A stretch of DNA of 64,000 nt from CAZJHX01 sp964545715 (GTDB lineage Bacteria; Myxococcota_A; UBA9042; GCA-2863065): positions 4,508 through 68,507 of the forward strand of contig CAZJHX010000045.1 in assembly GCA_964545715.1 (NCBI GenBank), read 5' to 3'. The notes under the pieces are model-generated. The model did not search any database. It was not told the DNA's origin and saw only the letters and a list, made by a program, of their open reading frames with translations. Shown piece by piece: positions 35,090 through 42,028 of the stretch (position 1 is the first letter of the stretch; every line of letters begins with the position of its first letter). Both the position numbers and the translations under genes were made by a program.

Positions 35090-37764
35090 TTCTGGCCGCT
35101 CGGGGCGCGACGCGGCTTGGCTTTGCGGCGCGGCTTGGCTTTGCGGCGCGGGCTCTTGCGGTTGGACTCAACCTCGTACGGGTCATAGTCCAGGTCGTGC
35201 GTCTCGGGCGCGCCGACGGGGTCCAGATCGGAGTCGTCGAACAGCTGCTGCTCCAGCTGATAGCGCTCTTTGCGCGCCGTCTCGATCACGCTGTGCATCT
35301 CGTGCAGCAGACCGTGCTTCTTGGCGTAGTTGATCTGGCCCATGTACTCCTTCTTGCGAGTGGCCAGGAACTCGGCAAACCGGCGGATCTCGTCCATGCG
35401 CTGCTCGTGAATGCGCTTGAGATCGCTCGGGTCGTCGATGATGTGCGGGATGATGATCATGAGCAGGTTCTTGCGCTCGATCTTGGTCGTCGTCTGGCGA
35501 AAGAAGATGCCCAGCAGCGGGATGTCGCCCAGCAGCGGGATCTTTGTCGTGCCCTCGACCTCGCGATCGTTCATCAGGCCACCGATGACCACCGGCTGCT
35601 GGTCGCGGACAACCACGATGTTCTTCACGCGCCGGTTGGACGTGTTCGGCGCGCCCGTGCGCTGATCGATGCCGTCGAAGTCGTCGATCTGCTGCTCGAT
35701 CTCCAGCCGCACAAACGCCGACTCGTTGACGGTCGGCTTGATCTTCAAGCTGATCTTGATGTCCGCGTACTGAATCGACCCCAGCCCGCTGAACGCGCCC
35801 AGAGTCGAGCCCAGACCGCCCAGGCCGCCCAGACCACCGGCCGCGCCGCCGAGACCCAGCCCGCTCAGACCGCCGAGACCGCCGAGTCCGGCCAGCGAGC
35901 CCAGACCGCCCAGACCGCCGCCGACACCGGCGTTGAACGGCACCTTGCGACCGACCTCGATCTCCGCTTCCTCGTTGTCCGTCGTGAGGATGTGCGGAGT
36001 CTGCAGGATGTTGACGTCCGAGTTGGTCTGCAGCGCCTTGAGCGTAAAGCCAAAGGCCGGGATCGAGATGTTGCTCTGCCCGGTCGCCGCTCCTGCCGTA
36101 CCCAGCGACGCATCGACCAGCGGACCGATGAGCAAGGCGCCAAGGCCACCGCCCGCGTCGGTCAGCGCGCTGACGTCCGGGAGCCCGTTGCCGAAGATCA
36201 GCGGCACCTCTTCGCCGGCGACGTCGATCGGCGCGCCACCGAAGCCCTTGATGCCCACCTCGCGGTTCTTGTCCGACGTGATCTCCATGATCACGGACTC
36301 GAGGTAGACCTGCTTGCGACGCACATCCAGCTGCCGGATTACACGACGCAGCGTCAGGTAGTCCTTGAGCGACGCCTCGATCACCAACGAGTTGGTCGGC
36401 TCGTGCGCGGTGATCTTCACGTCCTCGCCAATCGTCGCCGCGCTGGTGTCTTTGGAGGACCTGCCCTTGGACTTGCCCGTCGAGCGCTTGGTCCGCCGAG
36501 AGCTGGATCGCCGGCTGCTGCGGGTGTTGCCCCCGCCCGTCAGCGACTGCAACGTGGACTGCACGTCTTTGGCGGCCGCGTTCTCCAGGTGGTGGATGTG
36601 GATCTGCCCTTCACCGGGGATGGGCACGTCGATCTTGCGGATGAACTTGTCGATCCGCATGTAGGTCGCCCGGTCGGTGATGATGATGAGCTGGTTCGTG
36701 CGCTCGTCGCTCTGCACGGTCAGCTCGGATTGGGAGTTGCCCAACGAGCCGCCGGTCGCCGGACGCCCGGGGTTGGTCTTGGCGCGCGAACCTCGAGCGG
36801 TCGGTCGCGACGGACGACGCGAGCTGGCCTTGGGCTTGCTGCCGCCCTGCTTGCCAAAGACCGCCTCGACCTGCTTTTGGATATCGGCCGCGTCCGAGAA
36901 CTCGATGGGCCGCACCCAGATCTTCACGGCGCCCGTCGGCCGATCGACTTGCTTGATCAGCTTGCGCAGCCGTCCGATGTTGCTGCCGATCTCCGTCAGG
37001 ATGATCGTGTTGGTCGGCGCGTAAACGGTGATGTCCGCTCCATCGGTGGCGAAGTTCGTGATCAGCTCCTTCACCTCGTCGGCCAGGATGTGCTTCACCG
37101 GGATCAGCTGCGTCACCATGGTGTCGGTGTTGGGCGCTCGCTGGCGACCCTGCAGAATGGGCGCGCCCTCGGTGCGGGCCTTGGGCTTGGCCACGATCCG
37201 CAGAAACTTGCCGCGCTTCACGATGGTCAGGTTGTTGGCCTCGAGCGCCGACAAAAACGCCTTGTAGGCCTCGTACATGGTGACCGGCTCAGGGCTCATG
37301 ATCGTGATCTGCCCGGACACGCCCTGCGCCAGCATGAACCGCTTGCCCGTCATGCAGGCCATCAGCTTGGTAAAGTCCTCCAACTTCAGGTTTTGGAAGT
37401 CGATCGACACCAGCGCGTCGAGCGGCACCTTCTTGCAGGGGTACTTGTCGCCGTAGTTCTTGGTGACGGGGATGACGTTCTGGTCTTCGGGCTTCGGGAG
37501 ATCTTTGGTGCGCCCCAACGTCTTTGGGTCAAAGCGCTTGTCCAGCGGCTTGTCACCCGTGCGATTGATCACACCGGGCTGCCCGTCCAGATTCCGCTCG
37601 GGCGGCCCCTTCTTCGGCGGCGGCACGACCCGCTTCGCCGGGGGCGCTTTGTCCGCCGGGGGCGGCGGCGCCTTCCGCTGTGCAGAAGCCGGCGCGCTCA
37701 GCGCGAGCATGATCGCGACGACAACTCCCCTTGTCATCGCATGTGTTGTCGGAATCCGGTTCAA
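35086..37764 (-). CDS. gspD: Type II secretion system secretin GspD
   Basis: An 892-residue outer-membrane secretin. After a signal peptide (MLALSAPASA) come an N0 domain (VSIDFQNLKLEDFTKLMA), N1-N3 repeats (VTQLIPVKHILADEVKEL; KIWVRPIEFSDAADIQKQ; QIHIHHLENAAAKDVQSTL) and the secretin beta domain (VYLESVIMEITSDKNREVG, VNILQTPHILTTDNEEAEI, VGRKVPF, VVRDQQPVVIGGLM, PLLGDIPLLGIFFRQ). A Gly/Leu-rich insertion at about residues 608-663 enlarges the loop after VGRKVPF. The linker at about 430-450 and the C-terminal tail (PRRKAKPRRKAKPRR) are very basic. The first codon is TTG 37764; ATG 37737 is an alternative that still keeps the signal. Confidence 0.95.
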   Translation of the reverse strand: MNRIPTTHAMTRGVVVAIMLALSAPASAQRKAPPPPADKAPPAKRVVPPPKKGPPERNLDGQPGVINRTGDKPLDKRFDPKTLGRTKDLPKPEDQNVIPVTKNYGDKYPCKKVPLDALVSIDFQNLKLEDFTKLMACMTGKRFMLAQGVSGQITIMSPEPVTMYEAYKAFLSALEANNLTIVKRGKFLRIVAKPKARTEGAPILQGRQRAPNTDTMVTQLIPVKHILADEVKELITNFATDGADITVYAPTNTIILTEIGSNIGRLRKLIKQVDRPTGAVKIWVRPIEFSDAADIQKQVEAVFGKQGGSKPKASSRRPSRPTARGSRAKTNPGRPATGGSLGNSQSELTVQSDERTNQLIIITDRATYMRIDKFIRKIDVPIPGEGQIHIHHLENAAAKDVQSTLQSLTGGGNTRSSRRSSSRRTKRSTGKSKGRSSKDTSAATIGEDVKITAHEPTNSLVIEASLKDYLTLRRVIRQLDVRRKQVYLESVIMEITSDKNREVGIKGFGGAPIDVAGEEVPLIFGNGLPDVSALTDAGGGLGALLIGPLVDASLGTAGAATGQSNISIPAFGFTLKALQTNSDVNILQTPHILTTDNEEAEIEVGRKVPFNAGVGGGLGGLGSLAGLGGLGGLSGLGLGGAAGGLGGLGGLGSTLGAFSGLGSIQYADIKISLKIKPTVNESAFVRLEIEQQIDDFDGIDQRTGAPNTSNRRVKNIVVVRDQQPVVIGGLMNDREVEGTTKIPLLGDIPLLGIFFRQTTTKIERKNLLMIIIPHIIDDPSDLKRIHEQRMDEIRRFAEFLATRKKEYMGQINYAKKHGLLHEMHSVIETARKERYQLEQQLFDDSDLDPVGAPETHDLDYDPYEVESNRKSPRRKAKPRRKAKPRRAPSGQK
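35111..35146. repeat. Tandem 18-base repeat in gspD 3' end
   Basis: Two perfect copies of an 18-base unit (cgcggcttggctttgcgg), in frame within gspD and encoding the duplicated basic hexapeptide PRRKAK of the C-terminal tail. It is probably slippage-prone. Confidence 0.9.
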
Positions 37765-37771
37765 ATCGTTC

Positions 37772-38860
37772 TCACTGGATCGTGTAATTGAATGTCTCGA
37801 GCTTCCCGCGTCGCTCGATCTGCAGTTCGATCGCGTTTGACGATTTCAGCTGGTTGAACAGCTCCATCGCCTTGTTCGGGCTGTTGATCGCCTTGCCGCT
37901 GATCGAGCGGATGATGTCGCCGCTGCGAATGCCGATCGCGCGATACAAGCTGCCGGGACGCACCCCGACCAGCTTGAAACCCTCGTACTTGCCTTTTCGA
38001 TAGTTCGGAATCACGCGGGCCTGCATGCCGAGCTGAGTCAGGTCCGTCAGCTGCTCATCGAGCATCTGGCGGTCGATCTTGTACTCGTACGCGCCCTGCT
38101 TCTTAACACCCTGCGAGTAGTCGTACGCCACGCCCCGGTTTGGTGACCGCCCCGGTCGGGGCTTGGCGCTATCGCCGGGCTTGGGTCGCGTCAGCTTGCC
38201 GCCCTTTCCGCGCCCGCCGCTGATCCGATTACCGCCGCCTCGGGTTTTAGGCGCCTTCTTCTCCTGCCACATGCCGACGTGGCACAGGTTGTTGCCCTCG
38301 CGCAGGAAGATGATCTTGGGCTGGATATCCACCACGGTCGCCTTACCGTTGACCTCGGTGCCGATCTCCACCATCTCGCCGGAGCCGTTGACCGTCAGCT
38401 GCGCAAACCGCTCGCCTGTCGTGTACGGGTTGACCAGCGTGCCGACCAGCTCCACGTTCATCTCGCACTCTTTAGGCTTCTCGGACTTCTGCTCGCATTG
38501 GCCTTCGCCGTTGCACTGCTCACCGTCGCCACACTCGCCGCAAGTGCCCTCGCACCCGTCGCTGCCGCACACCTTGCCCTCGCACTTGGCCTTGCAGTCG
38601 GGATCTTTGGGCTTGTCGGCCTTCTTGGGATCCACGTTGAACGGATTCCGGGCGGACAGCACCTGGCCCAAGGTCCCGCCGTCCGCTTTGGTCAGCATCT
38701 TGGCCTCATCGGCCGAAGAGGCGATCACCACGGCCTCAGGCTTGACGGTCAGGTACTTCGTGGCCAGGAAATCGACCACGGTCTGGGCCAACAGGTAAGC
38801 CACCACGCTCAATGCGAGGAGGTTTACGACCCAGAAGTACTTCTTGAATAGAGCTTCCAT
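37772..38860 (-). CDS. gspC: Type II secretion system protein GspC with Cys-rich insertion
   Basis: A 362-residue inner-membrane protein that contacts GspD. The cytoplasmic tip and single helix (VVNLLALSVVAYLLAQTVV) are followed by a homology region at about 133-195 (NVELVGTLVNPYTTGERFAQ, GTEVNGKATVVDI, IFLREGNN) and a C-terminal PDZ domain at about 285-362 (GFKLVGVRPGSLYRAIG, IRSGDIIRSISGKAINS). Nine cysteines at residues 89-132 (KCEGKVCGSDGCEG, CGDGEQCNGEGQC) form an insertion not normal in GspC. No ribosome site is evident before the ATG. It is the first gene of the 12-gene gspCDEFGHIJKLMN operon. Confidence 0.92.
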   Translation of the reverse strand: MEALFKKYFWVVNLLALSVVAYLLAQTVVDFLATKYLTVKPEAVVIASSADEAKMLTKADGGTLGQVLSARNPFNVDPKKADKPKDPDCKAKCEGKVCGSDGCEGTCGECGDGEQCNGEGQCEQKSEKPKECEMNVELVGTLVNPYTTGERFAQLTVNGSGEMVEIGTEVNGKATVVDIQPKIIFLREGNNLCHVGMWQEKKAPKTRGGGNRISGGRGKGGKLTRPKPGDSAKPRPGRSPNRGVAYDYSQGVKKQGAYEYKIDRQMLDEQLTDLTQLGMQARVIPNYRKGKYEGFKLVGVRPGSLYRAIGIRSGDIIRSISGKAINSPNKAMELFNQLKSSNAIELQIERRGKLETFNYTIQ

Positions 38861-38869
38861 TCCAGCGTG

Positions 38870-38897
38870 ATTATGAGGTCCTGTAAGAAACTGTCCA
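38870..38897 (-). promoter_or_regulatory. Candidate promoter of the gsp operon
   Basis: On the minus strand TGGACA (38897-38892) is followed after 16 bases by CATAAT (38875-38870), each 5 of 6 to the sigma-70 consensus. Transcription would then begin only a few bases before the gspC ATG at 38860, a nearly leaderless mRNA, consistent with the missing ribosome site. The same bases also match a sigma-54 element loosely (TGG with GG-N10-AC), but lack the -12 GC. Confidence 0.35.
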
Positions 38898-38919
38898 CTT
38901 CTCCGATCGGGCTCCTTGC

Positions 38920-38932
38920 TGACACTTTGTCA
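38920..38932. promoter_or_regulatory. Palindrome TGACA-N3-TGTCA, gspC-proximal copy
   Basis: TGACACTTTGTCA, a perfect inverted repeat of 5-base arms with a 3-base spacer. It lies 60-72 bases upstream of gspC and 41 bases (about four helical turns) from the next copy. Candidate binding site for the adjacent NtrC-type activator. Confidence 0.55.
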
Positions 38933-38960
38933 ACAAGTCCGATCGTTGGTTTGCATGTTG

Positions 38961-38973
38961 TGACATTCTGTCA
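38961..38973. promoter_or_regulatory. Palindrome TGACA-N3-TGTCA, gspC-distal copy
   Basis: TGACATTCTGTCA, the same inverted repeat as at 38920. It includes the stop codon of the activator gene (38971-38973) and lies about 100-113 bases upstream of gspC, a normal distance for an enhancer-type site. Confidence 0.55.
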
Positions 38974-40335
38974 ATTCACCTCAGACGAGGCCGGCAGCTT
39001 ACGGTAGATCGTGCGCGTTGCAATGCCGAGCAGTCTCGCGGCCAGCCGTTTGTCGCCTTTGGTCATTTTCAAGGTCTCCTGAATCAACCGCTGCTCGACC
39101 TGTTCAAGAGGCGTGCCCAGCGGGATCGAGATCGTGCGCGCCGCCCCCTGATTGGCCCGAATTCTTGGCGGCAGCTGGTCCGCAGTGATGTGATCCTCGC
39201 GAGCCAGCACCACCGCGCGCTCCATCGCGTTTTCCAGCTCGCGCACGTTGCCCGGCCACTGATAGCCGCACAACATCTCCATCGCGTCCGGCGTGATGCC
39301 CACGATGTTTTTTCTGTTCTTGGCCGCGTAGGCCTCCAGGAAGTGGTGTGTCAGCAGCGGGACATCGTCCACGCGCTCGTGAAGCGGCGGCAGCTCGATG
39401 GTGATGACGTTCAGCCGGTAATACAGGTCCTCGCGAAAGCGGCCCTCCTGCACCTCCAGCGCGAGATCCTTGTTGGTGGCCGCCACGATGCGGCAGTCCA
39501 CGTCGACCGTCTGCGTGCCGCCCAACCGCTCGATCTCCCCCTCCTGCAGCACGCGCAGCAGCTTGACCTGAACGTGGGGCGCCATCTCGCCGATCTCGTC
39601 GAGAAACAGCGTGCCTTTGTGAGCGCGCTCGAAGCGCCCCTCGCGGCGCTGGGTGGCTCCGGTAAAGGCGCCCTTCTCGTACCCGAACAGCTCGGACTCC
39701 AGGATCGTATCGGGGATCGCCGCGCAGTTGATCGCCACAAACGGCTTCTCGGCGCGCCCGGAGCCCTGATGCAGCGCACGCGCGATCAGCTCCTTGCCCG
39801 TGCCCGACTGGCCGGTCACCAGCACAGTGGCCGACGACGGCGCCACCTGGTCGACCAGATCCAGCACCTCGCGCATGCCGATAGACTGCCCGATGATGCT
39901 GCGCTTACCCCGCGTGCGATCCAGCTCCGCGCGCAGCCGCAGGTTCTCCTCGACCAGCTGGCGCTTCTCCAACGCCCGCCGGACGGTACGCACCACGTCG
40001 TGCCGCTTAACCGGCTTGATGACGAAGTCGTACGCGCCTTCTTTCATCGCTTCGACCGCCATCCCGATCGTCCCGTGAGCCGTCATGAGGATCACTTCGG
40101 TCTGTGGGCTCACGGCCTTGACTGACTTCAACAGATCCAGGCCCGTCATCTTGGGCATCTTCTGGTCCGTGACGATGACGTCGATAAGCTGCGTCTGCAC
40201 GACGTCGAGCGCTTCGCGGCCATCGCTGGCGCACGTCACGTCCCAGCGCTCGCGCTCCAAAACTTTTCGCAGCGGGGCCAGCACGCTGGGATCGTCGTCT
40301 ACGACCAGAACTTTTAATCCTGTGAACTCGCTCAT
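38971..40335 (-). CDS. NtrC-family sigma-54-dependent response regulator
   Basis: A 454-residue enhancer-binding activator. The receiver (residues 1-120) has DDD at 13-15, acceptor Asp57 in IVTDQKMPKMTG, MTAHGT and IKPVKRHD. The AAA+ domain (about 145-380) has IIGQS, Walker A TGQSGTGKELIARAL, the sigma-54 contact loop YEKGAFTGATQR, Walker B GTLFLDEIGE and WPGNVRELENAMERAV. A Fis-type helix-turn-helix closes it (TKGDKRLAARLLGIATRTIYRKL). The ATG at 40335 has GAGG eight bases upstream; a frame reaching 40407 is an over-extension. There is no adjacent histidine kinase. Palindromes at 38920, 38961 and 40448 flank the gene, suggesting control of the gsp operon and autoregulation (inference). Confidence 0.93.
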   Translation of the reverse strand: MSEFTGLKVLVVDDDPSVLAPLRKVLERERWDVTCASDGREALDVVQTQLIDVIVTDQKMPKMTGLDLLKSVKAVSPQTEVILMTAHGTIGMAVEAMKEGAYDFVIKPVKRHDVVRTVRRALEKRQLVEENLRLRAELDRTRGKRSIIGQSIGMREVLDLVDQVAPSSATVLVTGQSGTGKELIARALHQGSGRAEKPFVAINCAAIPDTILESELFGYEKGAFTGATQRREGRFERAHKGTLFLDEIGEMAPHVQVKLLRVLQEGEIERLGGTQTVDVDCRIVAATNKDLALEVQEGRFREDLYYRLNVITIELPPLHERVDDVPLLTHHFLEAYAAKNRKNIVGITPDAMEMLCGYQWPGNVRELENAMERAVVLAREDHITADQLPPRIRANQGAARTISIPLGTPLEQVEQRLIQETLKMTKGDKRLAARLLGIATRTIYRKLPASSEVN

Positions 40336-40447
40336 CTCTCGCACCTCGTCCGTGGCAAACCCGGCGTTGCAAGCCAGGGACCACTTCAGCACACCGGCGC
40401 AGCACACCGTTCAGCCTGATTCCCGGGCAACCAAACCAGGCGAATTG

Positions 40448-40481
40448 TGACATTTTGTCAAACATACCTGTCAGATTGACA
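40448..40481. promoter_or_regulatory. TGACA-N3-TGTCA palindrome and everted copy upstream of activator and lipoprotein genes
   Basis: TGACATTTTGTCA (40448-40460) repeats the palindrome found twice before gspC. Eight bases on lies TGTCAGATTGACA (40469-40481), the same half-sites in everted order. They lie between the divergent activator (start 40335) and lipoprotein (start 40609) genes. They may serve activator autoregulation or either promoter; the half-site TTGACA also equals a sigma-70 -35 box. Confidence 0.5.
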
Positions 40482-40608
40482 TGTGAAAGACGCGAAAAAG
40501 ATTCCAACCCGCTCGCGATTTTTTTTGAACATCGCCGCACGGCCTCCCGTCTTAGCCGTCACGGAACGCATACGAGTTCCTTTTGAAGACGCAATGGAGG
40601 CTGGATAT

Positions 40609-41730
40609 ATGACCCGCTTGATAACGCCGATGGCGTTCGCATCGCTGCTGCTCTTTGCAGGGTGCCCTAACTTCGGTCCGGACCAAGCCGTCGACATGAG
40701 CAAGCTCAAGTGCGACGCGAACGGCTGCCTGCTGTGTGAGCAGTTCACCTGCTACCAGTACAGCTGTGAGACCGATTTCCAATGCCCTGAGGGCTACGGC
40801 TGCACGGCCGGCAACGCGTGCATGCCCGACGGCAGCGCCACCACGCCCATCGGCGGCGGTGGCCCCGGCGTGACCCAGCCCCCCGCGGACACGCCCCCGG
40901 TCTCCGGCGGTGACTGCAGCATCTCTGCGCAGTGTCCGACGGGCACCATGTGTGTAAACGGCACGTGCTCGTCCGATACGGGCGTCACACCGGACCAGCC
41001 GCTCACGCCTGACTGCAACGCGGACGCCGACTGCGGCGCCGGGCAGTTCTGCAACGCGGGCACCTGCAACAGCAAGGACTTCCCGCTGCGCCCCGAGGGC
41101 ACCTGCCAGTTCAACCTGGACTGCGGCGCCACCGGCATGTGCGTCAACACGCGCTGCTACTTCGAGACCGCCACCGGCGCCTGCCCGTCGGGCGCTGAGG
41201 ACATCTCGGGCTACTGCCTGCCGACCACTACGCCGGCCGGCGAGTGTCAGTTCAACAGCGAGTGCGGCGCCAGCGCGCTGTGCATCAACGCCACGTGCCA
41301 GACCATCTGCACCAGCGACGGCTCCTGCGGCGACGCGACCTACTGCGGCGACCAGGGCCTGTGCATCCTGGACGACCGCCCCATTCTGCAGTGCCTGACC
41401 ACCACCGACTGCGCCCACGACCGCAGCTGCGTCGACGGTCGCTGCCTGAGCAACTGCGAGGCCGCCGCGGCCGACAGCGCATGCACCGGCGAGACCGAGA
41501 TGTGCAGCTTCGGCTTCTGCATGCCCACGGCGTCCTGCTTCCTGAAAGCGGACTGCGCGGGCGACTTCGACTGCATCAACGGTGGCTGCGGCACGCTGGG
41601 TGTCGACATCAACCAGCCCGAGCCCGAAGAGGCGGCGGACACCCCGGTCGAGGACCCGGCCGAGGATACCCCCCCTGAGGAGGGCGATCCGGCTGAGGGC
41701 GACGACCCTGAGGAGCCCCACACCGACTAG
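40609..41730 (+). CDS. Cys-rich surface lipoprotein
   Basis: A 373-residue lipoprotein. The signal TPMAFASLLLFAGC ends in lipobox FAGC. ATG 40609 is chosen for the GGAGG eight bases upstream; a frame from 40483 would add a leader. The mature part is built from repeated Cys modules of about 35-45 residues (CSISAQCPTGTMCVNGTC, CNADADCGAGQFCNAGTC, CQFNLDCGATGMCVNTRC, CQFNSECGASALCINATC, CAHDRSCVDGRC, CAGDFDCINGGC), about 50 Cys in all, then an acidic Glu/Pro/Thr tail. The CxxDxDCxxGxxCxxGxC style is common in myxobacterial surface proteins. It ends at a strong terminator and could be a T2SS client or adhesin; no function is established. Confidence 0.75.
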   Translation: MTRLITPMAFASLLLFAGCPNFGPDQAVDMSKLKCDANGCLLCEQFTCYQYSCETDFQCPEGYGCTAGNACMPDGSATTPIGGGGPGVTQPPADTPPVSGGDCSISAQCPTGTMCVNGTCSSDTGVTPDQPLTPDCNADADCGAGQFCNAGTCNSKDFPLRPEGTCQFNLDCGATGMCVNTRCYFETATGACPSGAEDISGYCLPTTTPAGECQFNSECGASALCINATCQTICTSDGSCGDATYCGDQGLCILDDRPILQCLTTTDCAHDRSCVDGRCLSNCEAAAADSACTGETEMCSFGFCMPTASCFLKADCAGDFDCINGGCGTLGVDINQPEPEEAADTPVEDPAEDTPPEEGDPAEGDDPEEPHTD

Positions 41731-41739
41731 CGTTTACAC

Positions 41740-41820
41740 GTTGCCCCCCGCGCCATCCTGGCGCCGGCCCCCTCGGGGGGCCATAGCGGCCGCTCCTGCG
41801 GCCGGGGTGCTGGTGGCAAC
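41740..41820 (+). ncRNA. Candidate structured RNA: three hairpins closed by an outer stem
   Basis: GTTGCC (41740-41745) pairs with GGCAAC (41815-41820), enclosing three perfect hairpins: 41750-41754/41760-41764 (GCGCC/GGCGC), 41766-41771/41777-41782 (GGCCCC/GGGGCC) and 41787-41793/41798-41804 (CGGCCGC/GCGGCCG, loop TCCT). It is followed 25 bases later by a strong terminator. It could be a structured 3' UTR or a small RNA; GC-rich chance folding remains possible. Confidence 0.35.
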
Positions 41821-41845
41821 CGAATAGACCCGACCACACACTGGA

Positions 41846-41880
41846 GCGGGGTCCGGCGAAATGCCGGGCCCCGCTTTTTT
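41846..41880 (+). terminator. Rho-independent terminator
   Basis: A 12-base-pair GC-rich stem (41846-41857 with 41863-41874, one G-U pair), loop GAAAT, followed directly by six T (41875-41880). It terminates the Cys-rich lipoprotein transcript. Confidence 0.92.
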
Positions 41881-42028
41881 CGTTTGGTGACCGCCGCGCA
41901 GGCCTCGTTTGGGGGCTTCTTTGATTCGCGCGCGTATATACGCGACAATCCGGTGCTCTGATAATGACTGGTCGAGGCATCCCACTGAGCAACGCGCGCG
42001 CAACACGGCGTGAAGCGAGTGGCCGATT

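Larger units (their letters stand above)
41731..42028. other. Intergenic region with structured element and terminator
   Basis: 298 bases between the Cys-rich lipoprotein and the giant protein. The left half holds the multi-hairpin element and terminator listed separately. The right half (about 41881-42028) has a lower GC content and must contain the promoter of the giant gene; a TATATA-containing stretch (gtatatacgcgac, near 41933) is the only AT-rich candidate for a -10. No gene is seen. Confidence 0.6.

Noticed and set aside
35071..37791. 906-residue plus-strand open frame
   Set aside because: Exact antisense of gspD, with low-complexity composition and no domain motif.
23646..38860. Type IV pilus operon instead of type II secretion
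   Set aside because: GspC with PDZ domain, GspK-type large pilin lacking Glu5, GspL, GspM and GspN in standard order define a T2SS; pilT/pilC/pilQ are absent.
38971..38973. Treating the palindrome at 38961 as a terminator of the activator gene
   Set aside because: The stem is only five base pairs and AT-rich with no T-run, and identical copies occur in promoter positions.
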